A stretch of 64,000 bases of DNA from positions 445,158,053 to 445,222,052 of the forward strand of contig CM040118.1 in assembly GCA_022559845.1 (NCBI GenBank). The letters run 5' to 3'. The notes beneath the pieces are model-generated. The model saw only the letters and a program-made list of their open reading frames with translations. It was not told the DNA's origin and did no database searches. Source of the stretch: Amorphophallus konjac. Taxonomy: Eukaryota; Streptophyta; Magnoliopsida; Alismatales; Araceae. Both the position numbers and the translations under genes were made by a program. Positions 1 through 10,020 of this stretch are shown piece after piece. How positions within the stretch are numbered: the first letter of the stretch is position 1; every line of letters begins with the position of its first letter.

Positions 1-2029
1 CGCTCGGGCTCAGAGGATGATGGTGAAAGGGGGAGTGGAAGAGGCGATGGCAGTGGTGGCGAAGGTGATAAAGGTGGCAAAGGGGGTGATGTGGTTGATG
101 GAGATTGGATAGAAGATAGCGAAGGTAACAGAGTAGGCAAAGTAGTAGGTGATGGAGCGGGTTCAACGCTAGATGAAGAATCACTGGGGTGTCCCCGGTC
201 TTGTAGAGATGGAGGTGGCTGTATGGGCGGTGCTTCTTGTTGTTGTTGCTTGCTGCGGAGATCTAAAACAACTTTACGCATGGCGGCCCAATCAATCCTT
301 TTATTAACTTCTAGGCCATAAACATACTCTCGGAACTCGGGACAATCCTCAACCAAATGCCCCTGCTGGCGGTGAAAATCACAATATTGAAGCATATTCC
401 TGACCGCGGGTCGGCAAGGCACAGTCGGAGAGAGCGGCAACGCGCGAGCGGCGCGCGAGCGGCCATCAAAGCCCTAAAAATGTCGGTAAAGCACTCCGGC
501 AAAGGAGGACAAGGAGCCCGCTTCGGGCAAGGCGGATGCCGAGGGGTATGAGGTTGTGGAGAAGGTTGTGGAGAGGGAAGCGAAGGTTGCATAGGTAATG
601 GAGTGTGGTTGGCAGAGGTGGGATTTGGTGAAGGCATATGTGGAATGGAGTGGGGAGGTATGTAGATGGCATCCACCTGCTCGGGATGTGGTGTGACCTT
701 GACCGGGGGTGGAGACGGAGAGGAGTATGCGGACGCAGGAGGCTGACTCATGGAAGGTTGATATGCGGAGGCGTATAGGTATGTAGAGGCGGGGGGTAGA
801 CTCATGGAGGGATATGTGGCGGAAGGTTGACTCATGGCGGGCTGACTCATGGAAGCGTAGGGTTGGAACGTGGAGCGTGAAGGTTGATATGTGGAAGTGG
901 ATGGTGGAGACTTGAGGTCAAGAGAATCTTGGATTTGTTGGCGGATGAAGCGGGCTCGGCTATATAATTGTTGTCAGGAGGTAATGTCATTGAGGGTTAA
1001 GATAAAGCGGTACTCGGGCGTTGCATTTGAAATAAGCATCTTGATTTGCTCTCCCTACGGAATGTGCCCTGGGACCTACGCGGCAAGGCGACGCCAACGG
1101 TCAGCAAAGGTGCAGAACTCCTCGTCGGGCTTCATCATCTCATGGGCCAGATCCACAATAGAGTACTTGGGCCCAACCTGGTCTTGAAACTGCTGTATAA
1201 AATTTTCTTGAACGGCTTGAAAATTCACAACTTGCTCTTGCGGAAGAGAGAAGAACCAATCCCGAGCTGGGCCTTCCAACGACAGACCAAATAGATAGGC
1301 CATCAAGCGTTGGTCATGCCAAAATTGGGCCGACTCATAAACAAACTCCTTCAAGTGCACATACGGGTCACCGACTCCACTATAACGGTGATATGTGGGA
1401 ATTTGTGATGGAGGTGGGAGCCGAAGACCTTGGAAAGCGAACAGAACACTTAAAGAGGATTTAGGATAGATCCGACATTGAAGCTCATCAAGTTGGCGTT
1501 GGGTTTGAACAATCATCTCTTGGGTAGGGAGAGATCGAGAAGAATATGGGTCAGCTTGAGCAAGAGGATGTGAATTCGGACCAGTATGATGATAATGGGC
1601 CGGATAAGAGGATCCAGGCTGAGAAAAAGAAGGGCCCATTCCGAGAGTAGAATGATATGTGGGCCTGGAAGAAGCATGAACATAAGGACCCATTGGGCTG
1701 GCAGCATAAGGAGAAGAAGAATGAGTCCCATTAGAAAAATAAGGCCCATTAGGAGAATGGGGCCCATTAAGATGATGAGGCCCATTAAAGAGAGAAGAAG
1801 GCCCATTAAGAGAAGGAGGCCCATGAAGATGAGATGCAATAAGACGTTGGTCCTGGGCCGGATCCATTTGGCGAACAAGGCTTGAAAGATGGGCCATGAG
1901 ATTAGCCTGTTCCTCGGAGGGATCAGAGGGACCACGGGAAGATGGGCCCACGTGCGAAGAGGATTCCACACGGGAAAAGGAAGAAGATTGGGAAAACGGA
2001 TGATACAAGGGGTTGAAATGATGCTCCAT
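1..2029 (-). pseudogene. A1 gag-like polyprotein, broken by stops
   Basis: Gag packages element RNA into particles. Read from 2029 leftward, the frame begins MEHHFNPLYH and has a low-complexity part with repeated NGP motifs. It then has a retrotransposon gag core (about residues 205-315, with PYVHLKEFVYESAQFW, LSLEGPARDWFFSLP and FADRWRRLAA). Stops interrupt it at about 1076 and shortly after. The frame resumes with a proline/serine/tyrosine-rich part (850 to 311). A shift then obscures the zinc-knuckle region, and a proline-rich coding stretch remains at 1-320. The A2 homologue at 35113-39141 shows the same order. Leading-strand ORFs over the same interval are shadows. The family is gag-like by domain; activity is not expected. 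Confidence 0.82.
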
Positions 2030-2721
2030 GAGGGAAAATGGAGACTTAATACAAAGAGATCAAGGACAATACAAGTGGAGAAGCAAGGGCTTAATGGGCT
2101 TGAGAACAAGGGGGGCTGACCCACTAATGTAAAGATGAATGGACAACGGACCAAGGGACGATGGACTGGACAATGAACCCACAAAATGTACTGACTTAAG
2201 TGGGCCTAACAACGACGAAACATGTGGATGCAACACAAAACACCACTAATGGGCTTGGACAAGCCCAAACAACACAAACAATGCAATGTGAGAGTTTTCA
2301 CCCAAGTCAAACAAGTTGATATGATGGGAAATATTTTAGGGATTTTAATAAACCTTTTAATGATTTGAATTAATAATAATTCCCTCAAGATAAGGTCCAA
2401 ACTTTGGGTTGACTAAGGTTAACTCTCTCACACTTATGCAAATGCAAGCCTGAAGGGGTGGAAAGGTACAACCGGCCCAGTGTCCGTGTGGGAATCCACG
2501 GCTCACGGGGACTTATGGAGGTCCCGGATAAGATCACATAGTCAACTCCAAGGAATATGGAGGCGAGAGGATCACTTACCAAGGTAGGAAATGGAACTAT
2601 GATATGCAATGTATGGCCCTATGTGCACCGGAGTGCATGTAAATTCTAGCTTAAAATTAGAAAATCAAGACTAGATTAAACTATGCAAACATGATCCAAC
2701 TAAGACAAATAGTATATGGAT

Positions 2722-3316
2722 TGAAAGACAATACAAAGGTCTGCACAACGGGCCCAAGAACAGATCAATCTGACCCCGGGAGGTCAATTAAATCACTGAG
2801 CAAAGTTACCCCCGTGAACCTGTGCGCATACCACATGAAGATTTTATGGAAAAAATGCTAAAATGATGACAATTTTTAACAAAGCAAATGAGACCCACAT
2901 GATGCAAATAAGCTATGGGTGGAAAGCCAATACAAAGGACTATCTAATGGAACAAAAATCAATGTAATCAGACACCGGGAAGGCAGTCAAATAACTGAGT
3001 AAAGATGTCCCTGTGAACCTGTCCCTGAGCCTGCCTGCAGAACTTATGCACAAAACTCAAAAAGTTGGACAATATTAAAATATGCAAATGCTAACAAAAT
3101 GAGGCAAATGATATATGGATGGAAAGACAATACAAAGGGCTATCCAATGGAAGAAAAATCAGCGCAGTCGGACATTGGGATCAAAAGTTATGTCCCGATG
3201 AACATGGCCCTGTGAGCATGCACGCAGGACTGCCAGAAGCTGTAACGGTCTATCAAATGACCGTTACATGCATGTGTCGGTCTACTATAGGACCGTCACA
3301 CTACCTGAGCCCTTAA
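2722..3316 (-). repeat. Three diverged ~200-bp tandem repeats in the A1 leader
   Basis: The phrase 'aaagacaatacaaagg' or a close variant recurs at about 2722, 2931 and 3121. Each time it is followed by similar text ('...ggtcaa/gcagtcaaat...ctgagtaaag...cctgtgaacctg'). Spacing is about 209 and 190 bp, so these are old imperfect copies. The A2 leader does not contain an obvious equivalent. Confidence 0.7.
3241..3301. repeat. Two ACGGTC/GACCGT hairpins in the A1 leader
   Basis: At 3241-3268 perfect 10-bp arms TGTAACGGTC and GACCGTTACA flank an 8-base loop. At 3275-3300 a second imperfect copy reads GTGTCGGTC-N8-GACCGTCACAC. The same motif recurs in the A1 LTR, in A2 and in element E. Confidence 0.85.
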
Positions 3317-3416
3317 AACACCCCAAACAATGGAAGAATGGATAAAATATGACCTAAACATGCACATGCACACACCCAACTTACAAAAGAGCATTAAAAC
3401 AAACGCGATGGGCATT

Positions 3417-3437
3417 GGTGTCCCACCGTGACCGCCA
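3417..3437 (-). promoter_or_regulatory. A1 primer-binding site, tRNA-Arg type
   Basis: On the minus strand the site begins TGGCGGTCACGGTGGGAC. It resembles the complement of the 3' end of a plant tRNA-Arg (TGGCGACCACGGTGGGAC by my recollection), with a few mismatches. It lies 6 bases from the LTR end, as expected for a reverse-transcription primer site. The tRNA-Arg type supports a Tat/Ogre-like assignment. Confidence 0.8.
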
Positions 3438-3546
3438 AAAAACTGTTGATTTGTTTTAATTAGATTCCTATCCCGCCCCCTTTAAACACATACATGCATA
3501 AACATGTGAATCAAAGACAAGGGGGATTAAGGGATGAGAAATACTA

Positions 3547-3559
3547 ACCGTGATCGCCA
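3547..3559 (-). other. Second PBS-like sequence inside the A1 LTR
   Basis: TGGCGATCACGGT is read on the minus strand about 100 bp before the LTR end. It resembles the first 13 bases of the tRNA-Arg-type PBS but lacks the downstream GTGGGAC. The same feature is kept in the A2 LTRs (34159-34171 and the corresponding place near 44911). Confidence 0.7.
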
Positions 3560-3831
3560 CCAAGGTTCCAATAACGCCAAAGGATGAAGAAAGGAGAGGA
3601 ACGGCGCCGTGTACCTTGGAACTTAAAGACTTGATCGCACTTGAAACGAGGTGCAGGGAACTTGTGGAATCAAACCTCTTCTCCTTCCAGTCGGCTAGAT
3701 GAAGAAGGCCTCACGTTGTATTCATGCTCTCTTCTCTCTTCAAGCTAGGGTCGAAGTTGTGAGTTGGAGTTGCAGCATGGCTTCTCCCCGAACCAAGAAA
3801 GAGCCCCCCGTCGCGACTGCGAACTAGGTAG

Positions 3832-3841
3832 TTTTTATAGA
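3832..3841 (-). promoter_or_regulatory. Putative A1 LTR TATA box
   Basis: TCTATAAAAA on the minus strand, in the interior of the LTR, followed downstream by the GC-rich 'gcgacgggggg' motif also seen after the A2 TATA box. Position and context fit an LTR promoter. This is inference from sequence only. Confidence 0.55.
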
Positions 3842-4260
3842 AAAGTCGTGAAACCCCCAACTTTTCTCCACGAGTTTAAGAGATAGAGTCCATCAAATCT
3901 CGAGATCTACGGATCAATCTCGAGATAATAGTTAAGATAAGTCATAGGAGAAAACGGGACTCTATTTGGATGAAGGATCTGGAAGATATGGCTTCTGGAA
4001 GGGAGCCCTAGAGCTTAATCTGCAGAGTTTGAGTTGAACCAGGACACCTAAACCCTCAACTTTTGAGCATGATTCTGAGCAAGATAGCCAATGAAATTTA
4101 GAGTTCTTTAGACTGAATTCAAGATAATACCAAGGAGAAACCATAGGAATAAACAGCGCTCAATTCGGAGTAGAATTCAAGAAGTTATGGACTCTGCAAG
4201 AGGGCCACGACGCATAGAAACAGAGCAGAGTCCATCACGAATTGGACTCTCAGGTGTGTG

Positions 4261-4519
4261 TAACGGTCTATTGTACGACCGTCAGAGTTATGTAACGGAC
4301 TAGGGTAGGTCCGTCACACTCTGGGGGTCAAACGGGATGATTTCGGACAAGTTTCGGTGTAACGCACCCATACTAGACCGTCACATGGACTCTAACGGTC
4401 TAGGGTAGGACCGCCACGCTCTAGGGGTCGAACAGAGTGATTTCGGGCAAGTTTCGGTGTGACGGTCTATCGTAGGACCGTCACACTGCCCTGGCGGTCT
4501 AGGGTAGGGCCGTCACACT
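4261..4519. repeat. Cluster of ACGGTC-N8-GACCGT palindromes in the A1 LTR
   Basis: At least five copies lie at about 4261-4282, 4292-4318, 4393-4415, 4457-4486 and 4493-4519. The best one (4457-4486) has 11-bp perfect arms GTGTGACGGTC and GACCGTCACAC around 8 bases. Spacers usually begin TA. The intervening text ('gggtcgaacagagtgatttcgggcaag') is also repeated, so part of the array arose by tandem duplication. The cluster lies upstream of the putative TATA box. Confidence 0.85.
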
Positions 4520-5147
4520 GATGGAGGAAGATTTTGGGCAGACTGCGCGTGACTTTAGAAATTGAAGCGTATCTCTCAAACGGGGCAGAACTAGAGAAAG
4601 TGGTGGAAGAAGAAATTGTAGATAACTGAGAGAGGAACAACTTTTATGAAGAAATCAAGTTGAGAAAATGATTATAAGAGGGAGAAAATGGGGCTAGAAC
4701 AGAGAGGAAAATTCTGAGACATAGGTAAACAGCACAGCACGCCGGAAAAATACAAATAGCTCACAAACGGGGCAGAACCGGCCAACGGCGTAGAAGAAAG
4801 AAATTGTAGATCTTTGAAAGATGAACAACTTTGATGAAGACAACTTTTAAAAAGAGGAACAGAAGGAGATGAAAAAGGACTACTTTCAGGACTGTGCAGT
4901 GAGAGAGAGCCGAATGTTTGAGGGAAGCCGGCCTAAATGGGCCGTAAGTTGACTTGGAAGCTGGAATTTGATAAGATAAGCTCCAAGGCTCTAGGAAATC
5001 ATGATCTCTAAGGCTCAAAGGGAATGAAATGGTAAAAATGGGCTTGAAATCCATCCGAGAAAGCTCCAAAATAATGGCTAATTTGGGGCATCAAAAATGA
5101 TGAATAAGAGAAATGACACAACTTGTGGGCTAAAACGGGTGTCAACA

Positions 5148-5952
5148 GCCGCCATGACTTGCTTTTCTTCTTCTTTGACCTTGTTGTTCTTGTGGTAGCC
5201 ACTACCACTATCGTTCCGGATCTCTTCTTGCTATCATGAGATTCGTAAGGTTCCCTAATACTAAACTTTCCCTTCTTTTCATGCCGATCAGACCTCCGGC
5301 TCGGCTCCTCTCCTTTTCCCTTAAGTTTCTAGACCTTCTCCAAGGTCCTTCCGCATAGATGTGTCTGTTGGACCATCTCTGCATATGTACGGATATTCTG
5401 AGTCCCTAGTTGTTGAATAAAGTCGGGCCTCAAACCATCCATAAATCGGTTGGCTTTCAATAAGTCGGTACTAATCAGATGAGGAGCATAAGGCGCTAGC
5501 CTAGAAAATTGGAGTTCATACTCTGCTACTGTCATTATGCCTTGACGTAACGCAGAAAATTCCATAGCTTTCATCTCCTTAACATGTTAGGACAAGTACT
5601 TTGCTCGGAAGAGTGTAAGGAACCCCTCCCAAGTGTGTGGTGCATCTTGAGGCGGTGTCGGAATAGACTTCCACCATGTACGAGCATCTTTATTGAGTTG
5701 GAATGTGGCAAGATGAACCTTTTCTTGGTCGGCACATTGCATGACCTCGAATATATGGTTCATTTCATCGATCCAATTTAAAGCCTCATCAGGATTAGAA
5801 GATCTTGAGAACCGCAGAGGATTTAAGCTCCGAAAATTACGGTGTAGGTCTCCAGCTCTTGCCCCTGTGCCAGCTTGGGCCATATTCTGTAATGCTTGGG
5901 TGAGACCTGCAACAGTCTGCTGCATACCGTTCCAGTCAACATGATGAGCCAT
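5148..5952 (-). pseudogene. Tekay-like gag fragment (element E, left copy)
   Basis: Minus-strand reading from 5952 begins MAHHVDWNGMQQTVAG and contains a Ty3 gag core (NPLRFSRSSNPDEALNWIDEM, DARTWWKS, TWEGFLTLFRAKY). A lesion near 5586 precedes the continuation AVEYELQFSRLAPYAP-like text at 5574-5329 and a lysine-rich tail. The fragment ends abruptly at 5147, where A1 is inserted. A nearly identical, more complete copy lies at 11720-12663. The family is Ty3 chromovirus-type by gag similarity. It probably belongs to element E, whose LTR and PBS lie at 14555-17774 in the same orientation. Confidence 0.8.
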
Positions 5953-6442
5953 CGTAAAATAGAGGTACCTGAGAAGAGTAATGGATTTTGTTAATTCTAA
6001 TGGAATGAGGGAGGTTAATCTCAGAAATAATTATAATTACTATCTCATCCCAACTTCTACCCAATTTCGCTCACAGGTTGGGAGTTTCTTTCCTAGTTTC
6101 ATAGGTGTGGGTCCTTAAACCATGGACTTAGCCTATGACATGACTTCTGTTTTGCCCCTGTGGTCATTTGAGTCATTTGATATTCATGGTTTTGATAATG
6201 GTTGAACACTATAAGTCATTGATGCTTTCCACTCTCATATGACTGAAATACTTGATTTTCTTTCATGACAGATAAGTCAAGGAATCGAGTGGAGATGACA
6301 AAAGTGAAAGCTCCATGATTGCGCCCTCGCACGCGGATCGACCTGCGCGGTCAGGTCGCGGGGGCAGCGCCCCTTGTAGGGGTTTCCAGGGGCGGAGCCC
6401 CCGGAACAAAATTTTGATTATAGGAGCGATATACCTTTAATC
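5953..6442 (-). other. Leader between E gag and the F LTR, with GC-rich palindromes
   Basis: No gene is seen. The gag-proximal part ends ...CTTCTCAGGTACC just before the ATG, which looks like a splice acceptor but is unproven. Near 6361-6405 are adjacent palindromes GGGGCAGCGCCCC and GGGGCGGAGCCCC. The right copy (12664-13167) keeps them as GGGGGCGGAGCCCCC. Confidence 0.6.
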
Positions 6443-6572
6443 TGTTAACTTCAAGAGTCAAAAGACTCAGCAGAAATCCTCAAGATTCTGCAAAGTTTGA
6501 TGCCACAGACGTGAATGAGATGCTAAAGGGGTTAACGGACTGAACCGGGCAAACCCAGGTTTTCCCCAACCA

Positions 6573-6747
6573 GCGGTCGACCGCCAACCCAGGGGCGGTC
6601 GACCGAAATTCCCAGGGACCGTCTATCTGCAGGTTTCTCAATGGCGGTCGACCGCCAGCCCAGGGCGGTCGATCGAAAATTCCAGAACCAAAATTGCTAC
6701 TGGTTTTCTCAGTAGCGGTCGACCACCACCTACCTCCGGTCGACCGC
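6573..6747. repeat. Paired GCGGTCGACCGC palindromes in ~71-bp repeats
   Basis: Six GGTCGACC-centred palindromes begin at about 6573, 6595, 6644, 6665, 6715 and 6737. They form three pairs, 21-22 bp apart within a pair, with successive pairs 71 bp apart. The surrounding 71-bp units are recognisable tandem repeats ('aggtttctcagtggcggtcgac' type text). The array lies about 140-315 bp upstream of the TATA box. The 3' LTR keeps the array at about 13295-13475 with a few substitutions. Confidence 0.88.
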
Positions 6748-6888
6748 CAGCCCCGAGCCATCAATTGTTGACTTTGTTTTCCACTTCGAGAAGAGCCCCT
6801 TTCCTTGTAATTGTTTAATCTCAAAGTCACCCAATCTCCCATGGATTGTGGATCTGGTCTGGGGGGTGTCCAAGGACCATTCAAATGG

Positions 6889-6895
6889 TATAAAA
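6889..6895 (+). promoter_or_regulatory. F LTR TATA box
   Basis: TATAAAA within GGTATAAAACAAAC, in the middle of the LTR. The same sequence is present in the 3' LTR near 13614. It is a likely start region for element transcription. Confidence 0.65.
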
Positions 6896-7804
6896 CAAAC
6901 ACATGAGGGGTGAGAAACCCTAGTGCTTAAAGGGGAACAAGAAGATACCAAGGGAGGCTAGAGGAGGAGATTCATGGGTACTGTAGCACCTCCATGAATA
7001 GTGCTTCGGGCTAGAGTTTTTCATCCATTCCAAGGTGATTCAAGCTTAGATCTGAAGCAAGCAACCTCCAAGGAAGCTAGAAGCAATCAAGGTTCTCAAA
7101 GGTGATCAAATCTACATCCATACACTATTCATCAACTCAAGGCCATCCAAGCAAGCTCATTTTCAAGGGAGATCAAATCTGCATCATTTATCTTCTTCAT
7201 CAACTCAAGGTGATCCAAGGAAGATCATTTCACAAGGAAGAAGAAACCATTGAAGCTTCAGATTCAAGCTCCAGCAATCTCAGACAAGATCTTTTCTCTT
7301 TGAGCATATTCTATATCTTGTTTGAGTGTTTTCATATTTGTTCTCTTTCCATTTCATTCAAACATTTGAAACTGAAGATCGTCCCTACCAGTGGTTAGTA
7401 GGAAGACAATCGAAAGTTGTCCGATCTGCGATGTTGACGTCCCTACCTGTGGTTAGTATGAAGGTAATCGGAGGTTTTTCTGCTCTGTGGTTCAATGTGT
7501 GGCACTAGTGGAGCCTCACCGGGTTTGGTGAGGGGTGGACGTAGGACTGAGGATTCAGTCCAAACCACCTTAAAATCTTGTATGTTGTGATTTGATTATG
7601 CGATTGCTTTGTGTTAGATGCATGCTTAGGTTCAATCTCTATATTGCGTAATCATCTTGCTAAGCAAATCGTTTTATCCTTCGTTTGGCTAGTTATATTC
7701 CGCTGTGATTCTTTTTATCCAACTTTAAAGAGGGGTGTTCTTTGAAAAGAGGGGCAGATCTATTCACCCCTCCCCTCTAGATCCGCTATCCACTACTCAA
7801 CAAG

Positions 7805-7817
7805 TGGTATCAGAGCC
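7805..7817 (+). promoter_or_regulatory. F primer-binding site, initiator tRNA-Met
   Basis: TGGTATCAGAGCC is an exact complement of the plant initiator tRNA-Met 3' end as I know it. It lies two bases after the LTR. This PBS is typical of plant copia elements. Confidence 0.92.
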
Positions 7818-7829
7818 TAATCTCTCATT

Positions 7830-9011
7830 ATGGGGTCCAACGACCTTGAGGGAAATGGTGGATTAGCATCCAAGGGTTTTTTACCTGAAGGACATTCTGT
7901 GAATAGGCCTCCTTATTTCACTGGAACTAATTATCCTTATTGGAAACATCGCATGCAGGTGTTTATTCGCATCCAAGACTCTGAACTTTGGCGAGTGATC
8001 AGCAAAGGTCCGTATGAGCTTACGGATGATGAGGAGTTGTGGACCAAAGAACAAATAAGAAAATCTACTGTCAACTGGAGTGATAAACACATCATGCAAT
8101 GCTCACTCCATCTAGTAGAATTCTCAAGAGTGGCTACCTGCGCAACTGCAAAACAAATATGGGACAAGTTAGAGGTAATTTATGAAGGAACCTCTCAGGT
8201 ATGAGAAACAAAAGCCAACATTTTAGTTTCTGAATATGAATTGTTCAGGATGAGGCCTGATGAGTCAATTCAAAACATGTATGCTCGCTTAACTGTGCTT
8301 ACTAATAGTCTAATAGATTTGGGAAAGAAATATTCAGAATAGGAAATTGTGAGGAAGATTCTCAGATCACTGACTCCCGCATGGCACACGAAGGTGACCA
8401 TGGTTGAAGAATCCAGAGATCTCGCAACTACTAAGAAAGATGAACTCATTGGGTCATTGATGACCTATGAGATCAACCTTAAGAGCAAAGAGGCTGAGGC
8501 ACCTAAGAAAAAGCCCCTAGCTCTTAAAGCAGGACCCAGCGGTCAAGGCACTTATGATGAAGGTGAGGATGACGTAGCCATGCTCACACGTAAGTTCAGA
8601 AAATTTCTGAGAAAGGAAGGTAAGAGCTTCATGAGAGGATGGTCAAAGGTAAGAAATAGTTTCAAATCTAATTCTGAAAACTTTAAGAAATCTGACAAAA
8701 TCATTTGTTATTCTTGCAACAAACCAGGGCATTTCAAGACTGATTATCCTGACAGATTCAGAAAAGCTGACAAATGGAAGGGCAAGAAGAAGAACAAGGC
8801 CATGGTGTCCACCTGGAGTGACGAGGAAGAAAGTGATGGTGGAACTAGCTCCTCGGACAAGGAAAAAGAAGATCTTTGTCTCATGGCCAGAGGTGATGAA
8901 GAAACTCAGGTAAACTCTCCATTTGAAATTACACAATTGATGATTGGGAGGAAGCATATATACAGCTCATGGAAAAATATGACATGTACAAAAAGGAGAA
9001 TAAATCTTTGA
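7830..9011 (+). pseudogene. Copia gag (element F), broken
   Basis: The frame begins MGSNDLEGNG at 7830, 13 bases after the PBS. It shows the copia gag signature (PPYFTGTNYPYWKHRMQVFI) and continues past a stop at 8202-8204 and another at about 8341 to a knuckle region near 8707-8755. The knuckle reads CYSCNKPGHFKTDYPD, in which the expected last cysteine is replaced. Acidic, serine-rich sequence follows, and a frameshift lies near 8935-8945. The long gag with a downstream coiled coil suggests the SIRE/Maximus group, which is an inference. Confidence 0.85.
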
Positions 9012-10020
9012 AAAAGAAAATCAACTTGTTTGTGCATGATCATGATATGAATGATAAGACCGCTCTACTTTAAACTGAAATTGAAGATCTTAAGAAAATG
9101 ATTGAGGATTTAGAAGAGGGAAGAAAAGAAATGATTGACTTGGAAATTGAAAATGAAGACTTAAGAAATGAGATTGATAGCATGAAGCTAAAAATGTAAA
9201 GCTATGAAAAGGACAACAAATTGAGTAATGAGAAGTATGAAGCTGTCAAACAAGTCAACACTCAACTTCTTCAAAATATTGAAAACCTACAAAAAGAGTT
9301 GAAGGATAAACAATAATCTTTGGAAAGTTTTGTGGATGGAAGAGAAAATCTAGATGCACTGCTAGGTACTAGAATGAACTTCAACAAGAAAGGGTTGGGC
9401 TTTGAACCTACAAATAAAAGGTCAATTGGGTTAAAAACTGTCACATTTGTTTCATCTTCCGAAGCTTCCACCTCAAATACAACTCCCACACAAAACAAGC
9501 AAAAATAAAAGGAGAAAGGGAAAGAAAAGATTGAAGAGGCAGTCACTGAAATTCCCAAAAAGTCTGTCCAAAATCCTAAGAAAGGTCGACCTTCCCCGCA
9601 GCATAGGTCAACACTTCCTTGGCATTGCCTGCTCAATCTTCCAGATATCACCATAACTGGATTGCACATTCATATAGGCCAACACCACCCTACTTTTGGG
9701 GAAATTGTGATTCTTGTGTTCACCAACCCTATAAGTTTCAATCTCCTAGGTGGCAAAATAATTACTTTCAACCCAAAATCAACCAACGGCCTCAATGATT
9801 TAAGAAGCAAACTTTCTCAAACTTCCACAAATTCTAACAAAGAGCCTCCAAACAGAAAATGAATGTCAAAGTTGAAAAGAAAAATCAAATCCCTGCTCTA
9901 AGCAAACAAAACATGAATGCTAGGAAGGTTTGGATTCCAAAAGAAATAGTTTCATGTTTTGAAAATCTGAAGAGTTTGATGGGACCTAAATGTGGTTGGG
10001 TTCCAAACACCATTGCTTAA
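9012..10020 (+). pseudogene. Coiled-coil C-terminal gag region and gag-pol link of F
   Basis: One frame encodes a lysine/glutamate-rich coiled-coil stretch (KKMIEDLEEGRKEMIDL, NIENLQKELKD), then GLGFEPTNKR and a basic part. It is interrupted by several stops that mostly look like CAA-to-TAA changes. Past about 9650 the frame shifts more than once. This sits where SIRE-type gag proteins carry a coiled coil before protease. I see no separate gene here. Confidence 0.65.

Larger units (their letters stand above)
2030..3416 (-). other. A1 leader between PBS and gag
   Basis: This is the untranslated leader of A1, about 1.4 kb, nearly twice as long as the corresponding A2 leader. The gag-proximal part (about 2206-2640) is alignable by eye with the A2 leader at about 34550-34950, with shared phrases around 'ggagtcgact' and 'gccgtggattcccac'. 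The PBS-proximal part (about 2700-3300) consists of three diverged repeats and two hairpins listed separately. No coding potential was recognised. Confidence 0.7.
1..5147 (-). mobile_element. Tat/Ogre-like LTR retrotransposon A1 (5' part; continues left of the window)
   Basis: On the minus strand the order is 5' LTR (5147 to 3444), tRNA-Arg-like PBS (3437 to 3417), a long leader, and a gag frame from 2029 running off the window edge. It is a diverged relative of the complete element A2 at 31629-45096: LTR start, PBS, gag domain and proline-rich tail all correspond. It sits inside the gag of a Tekay-like element. The homologous uninterrupted gag at about 11845 continues straight through the equivalent position, which fixes the LTR edge at 5147. 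The possible target duplication is GCCGC at 5148-5152, but the partner end lies outside the window. No pol is visible, but the 3' half is missing. Confidence 0.88.
3444..5147 (-). repeat. A1 5' LTR
   Basis: About 1.7 kb, starting TGTTGACACCCG at 5147 on the minus strand and ending ...CAACA at 3444, next to the PBS. The start matches both A2 LTRs (31629 and 42184). It contains a TATA-like box, a palindrome cluster and a second PBS-like sequence at 3547-3559. It is about 1 kb shorter than the A2 LTR. Confidence 0.85.
5148..7802. repeat. Duplicated block: gag + leader + copia LTR, left copy
   Basis: This interval matches about 11845-14526 throughout: gag fragment, leader and complete F LTR, with scattered substitutions and small indels (for example 16 extra bases near 13071 in the right copy). 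In the left copy the LTR is followed by the copia PBS and body. In the right copy it is followed by the E PBS and LTR. Confidence 0.9.
6443..7802 (+). repeat. Copia element F 5' LTR
   Basis: Starts TGTTAACTTC and ends ACTACTCAACA, with a PBS two bases later. Length is 1360 bp against 1359 bp for the 3' copy at 13168-14526. It contains a palindrome array (6573-6747), a TATA box (6889-6895) and GATC-rich transcribed sequence. The five bases before it (taatc) do not match those after the 3' LTR (acttc), so no TSD can be claimed. Confidence 0.92.

Noticed and set aside
1513..2184. 223-codon hydrophobic minus-strand ORF (apparent membrane protein)
   Set aside because: Out-of-frame shadow of A1 gag; its leucine/methionine runs come from the NGP repeat DNA.
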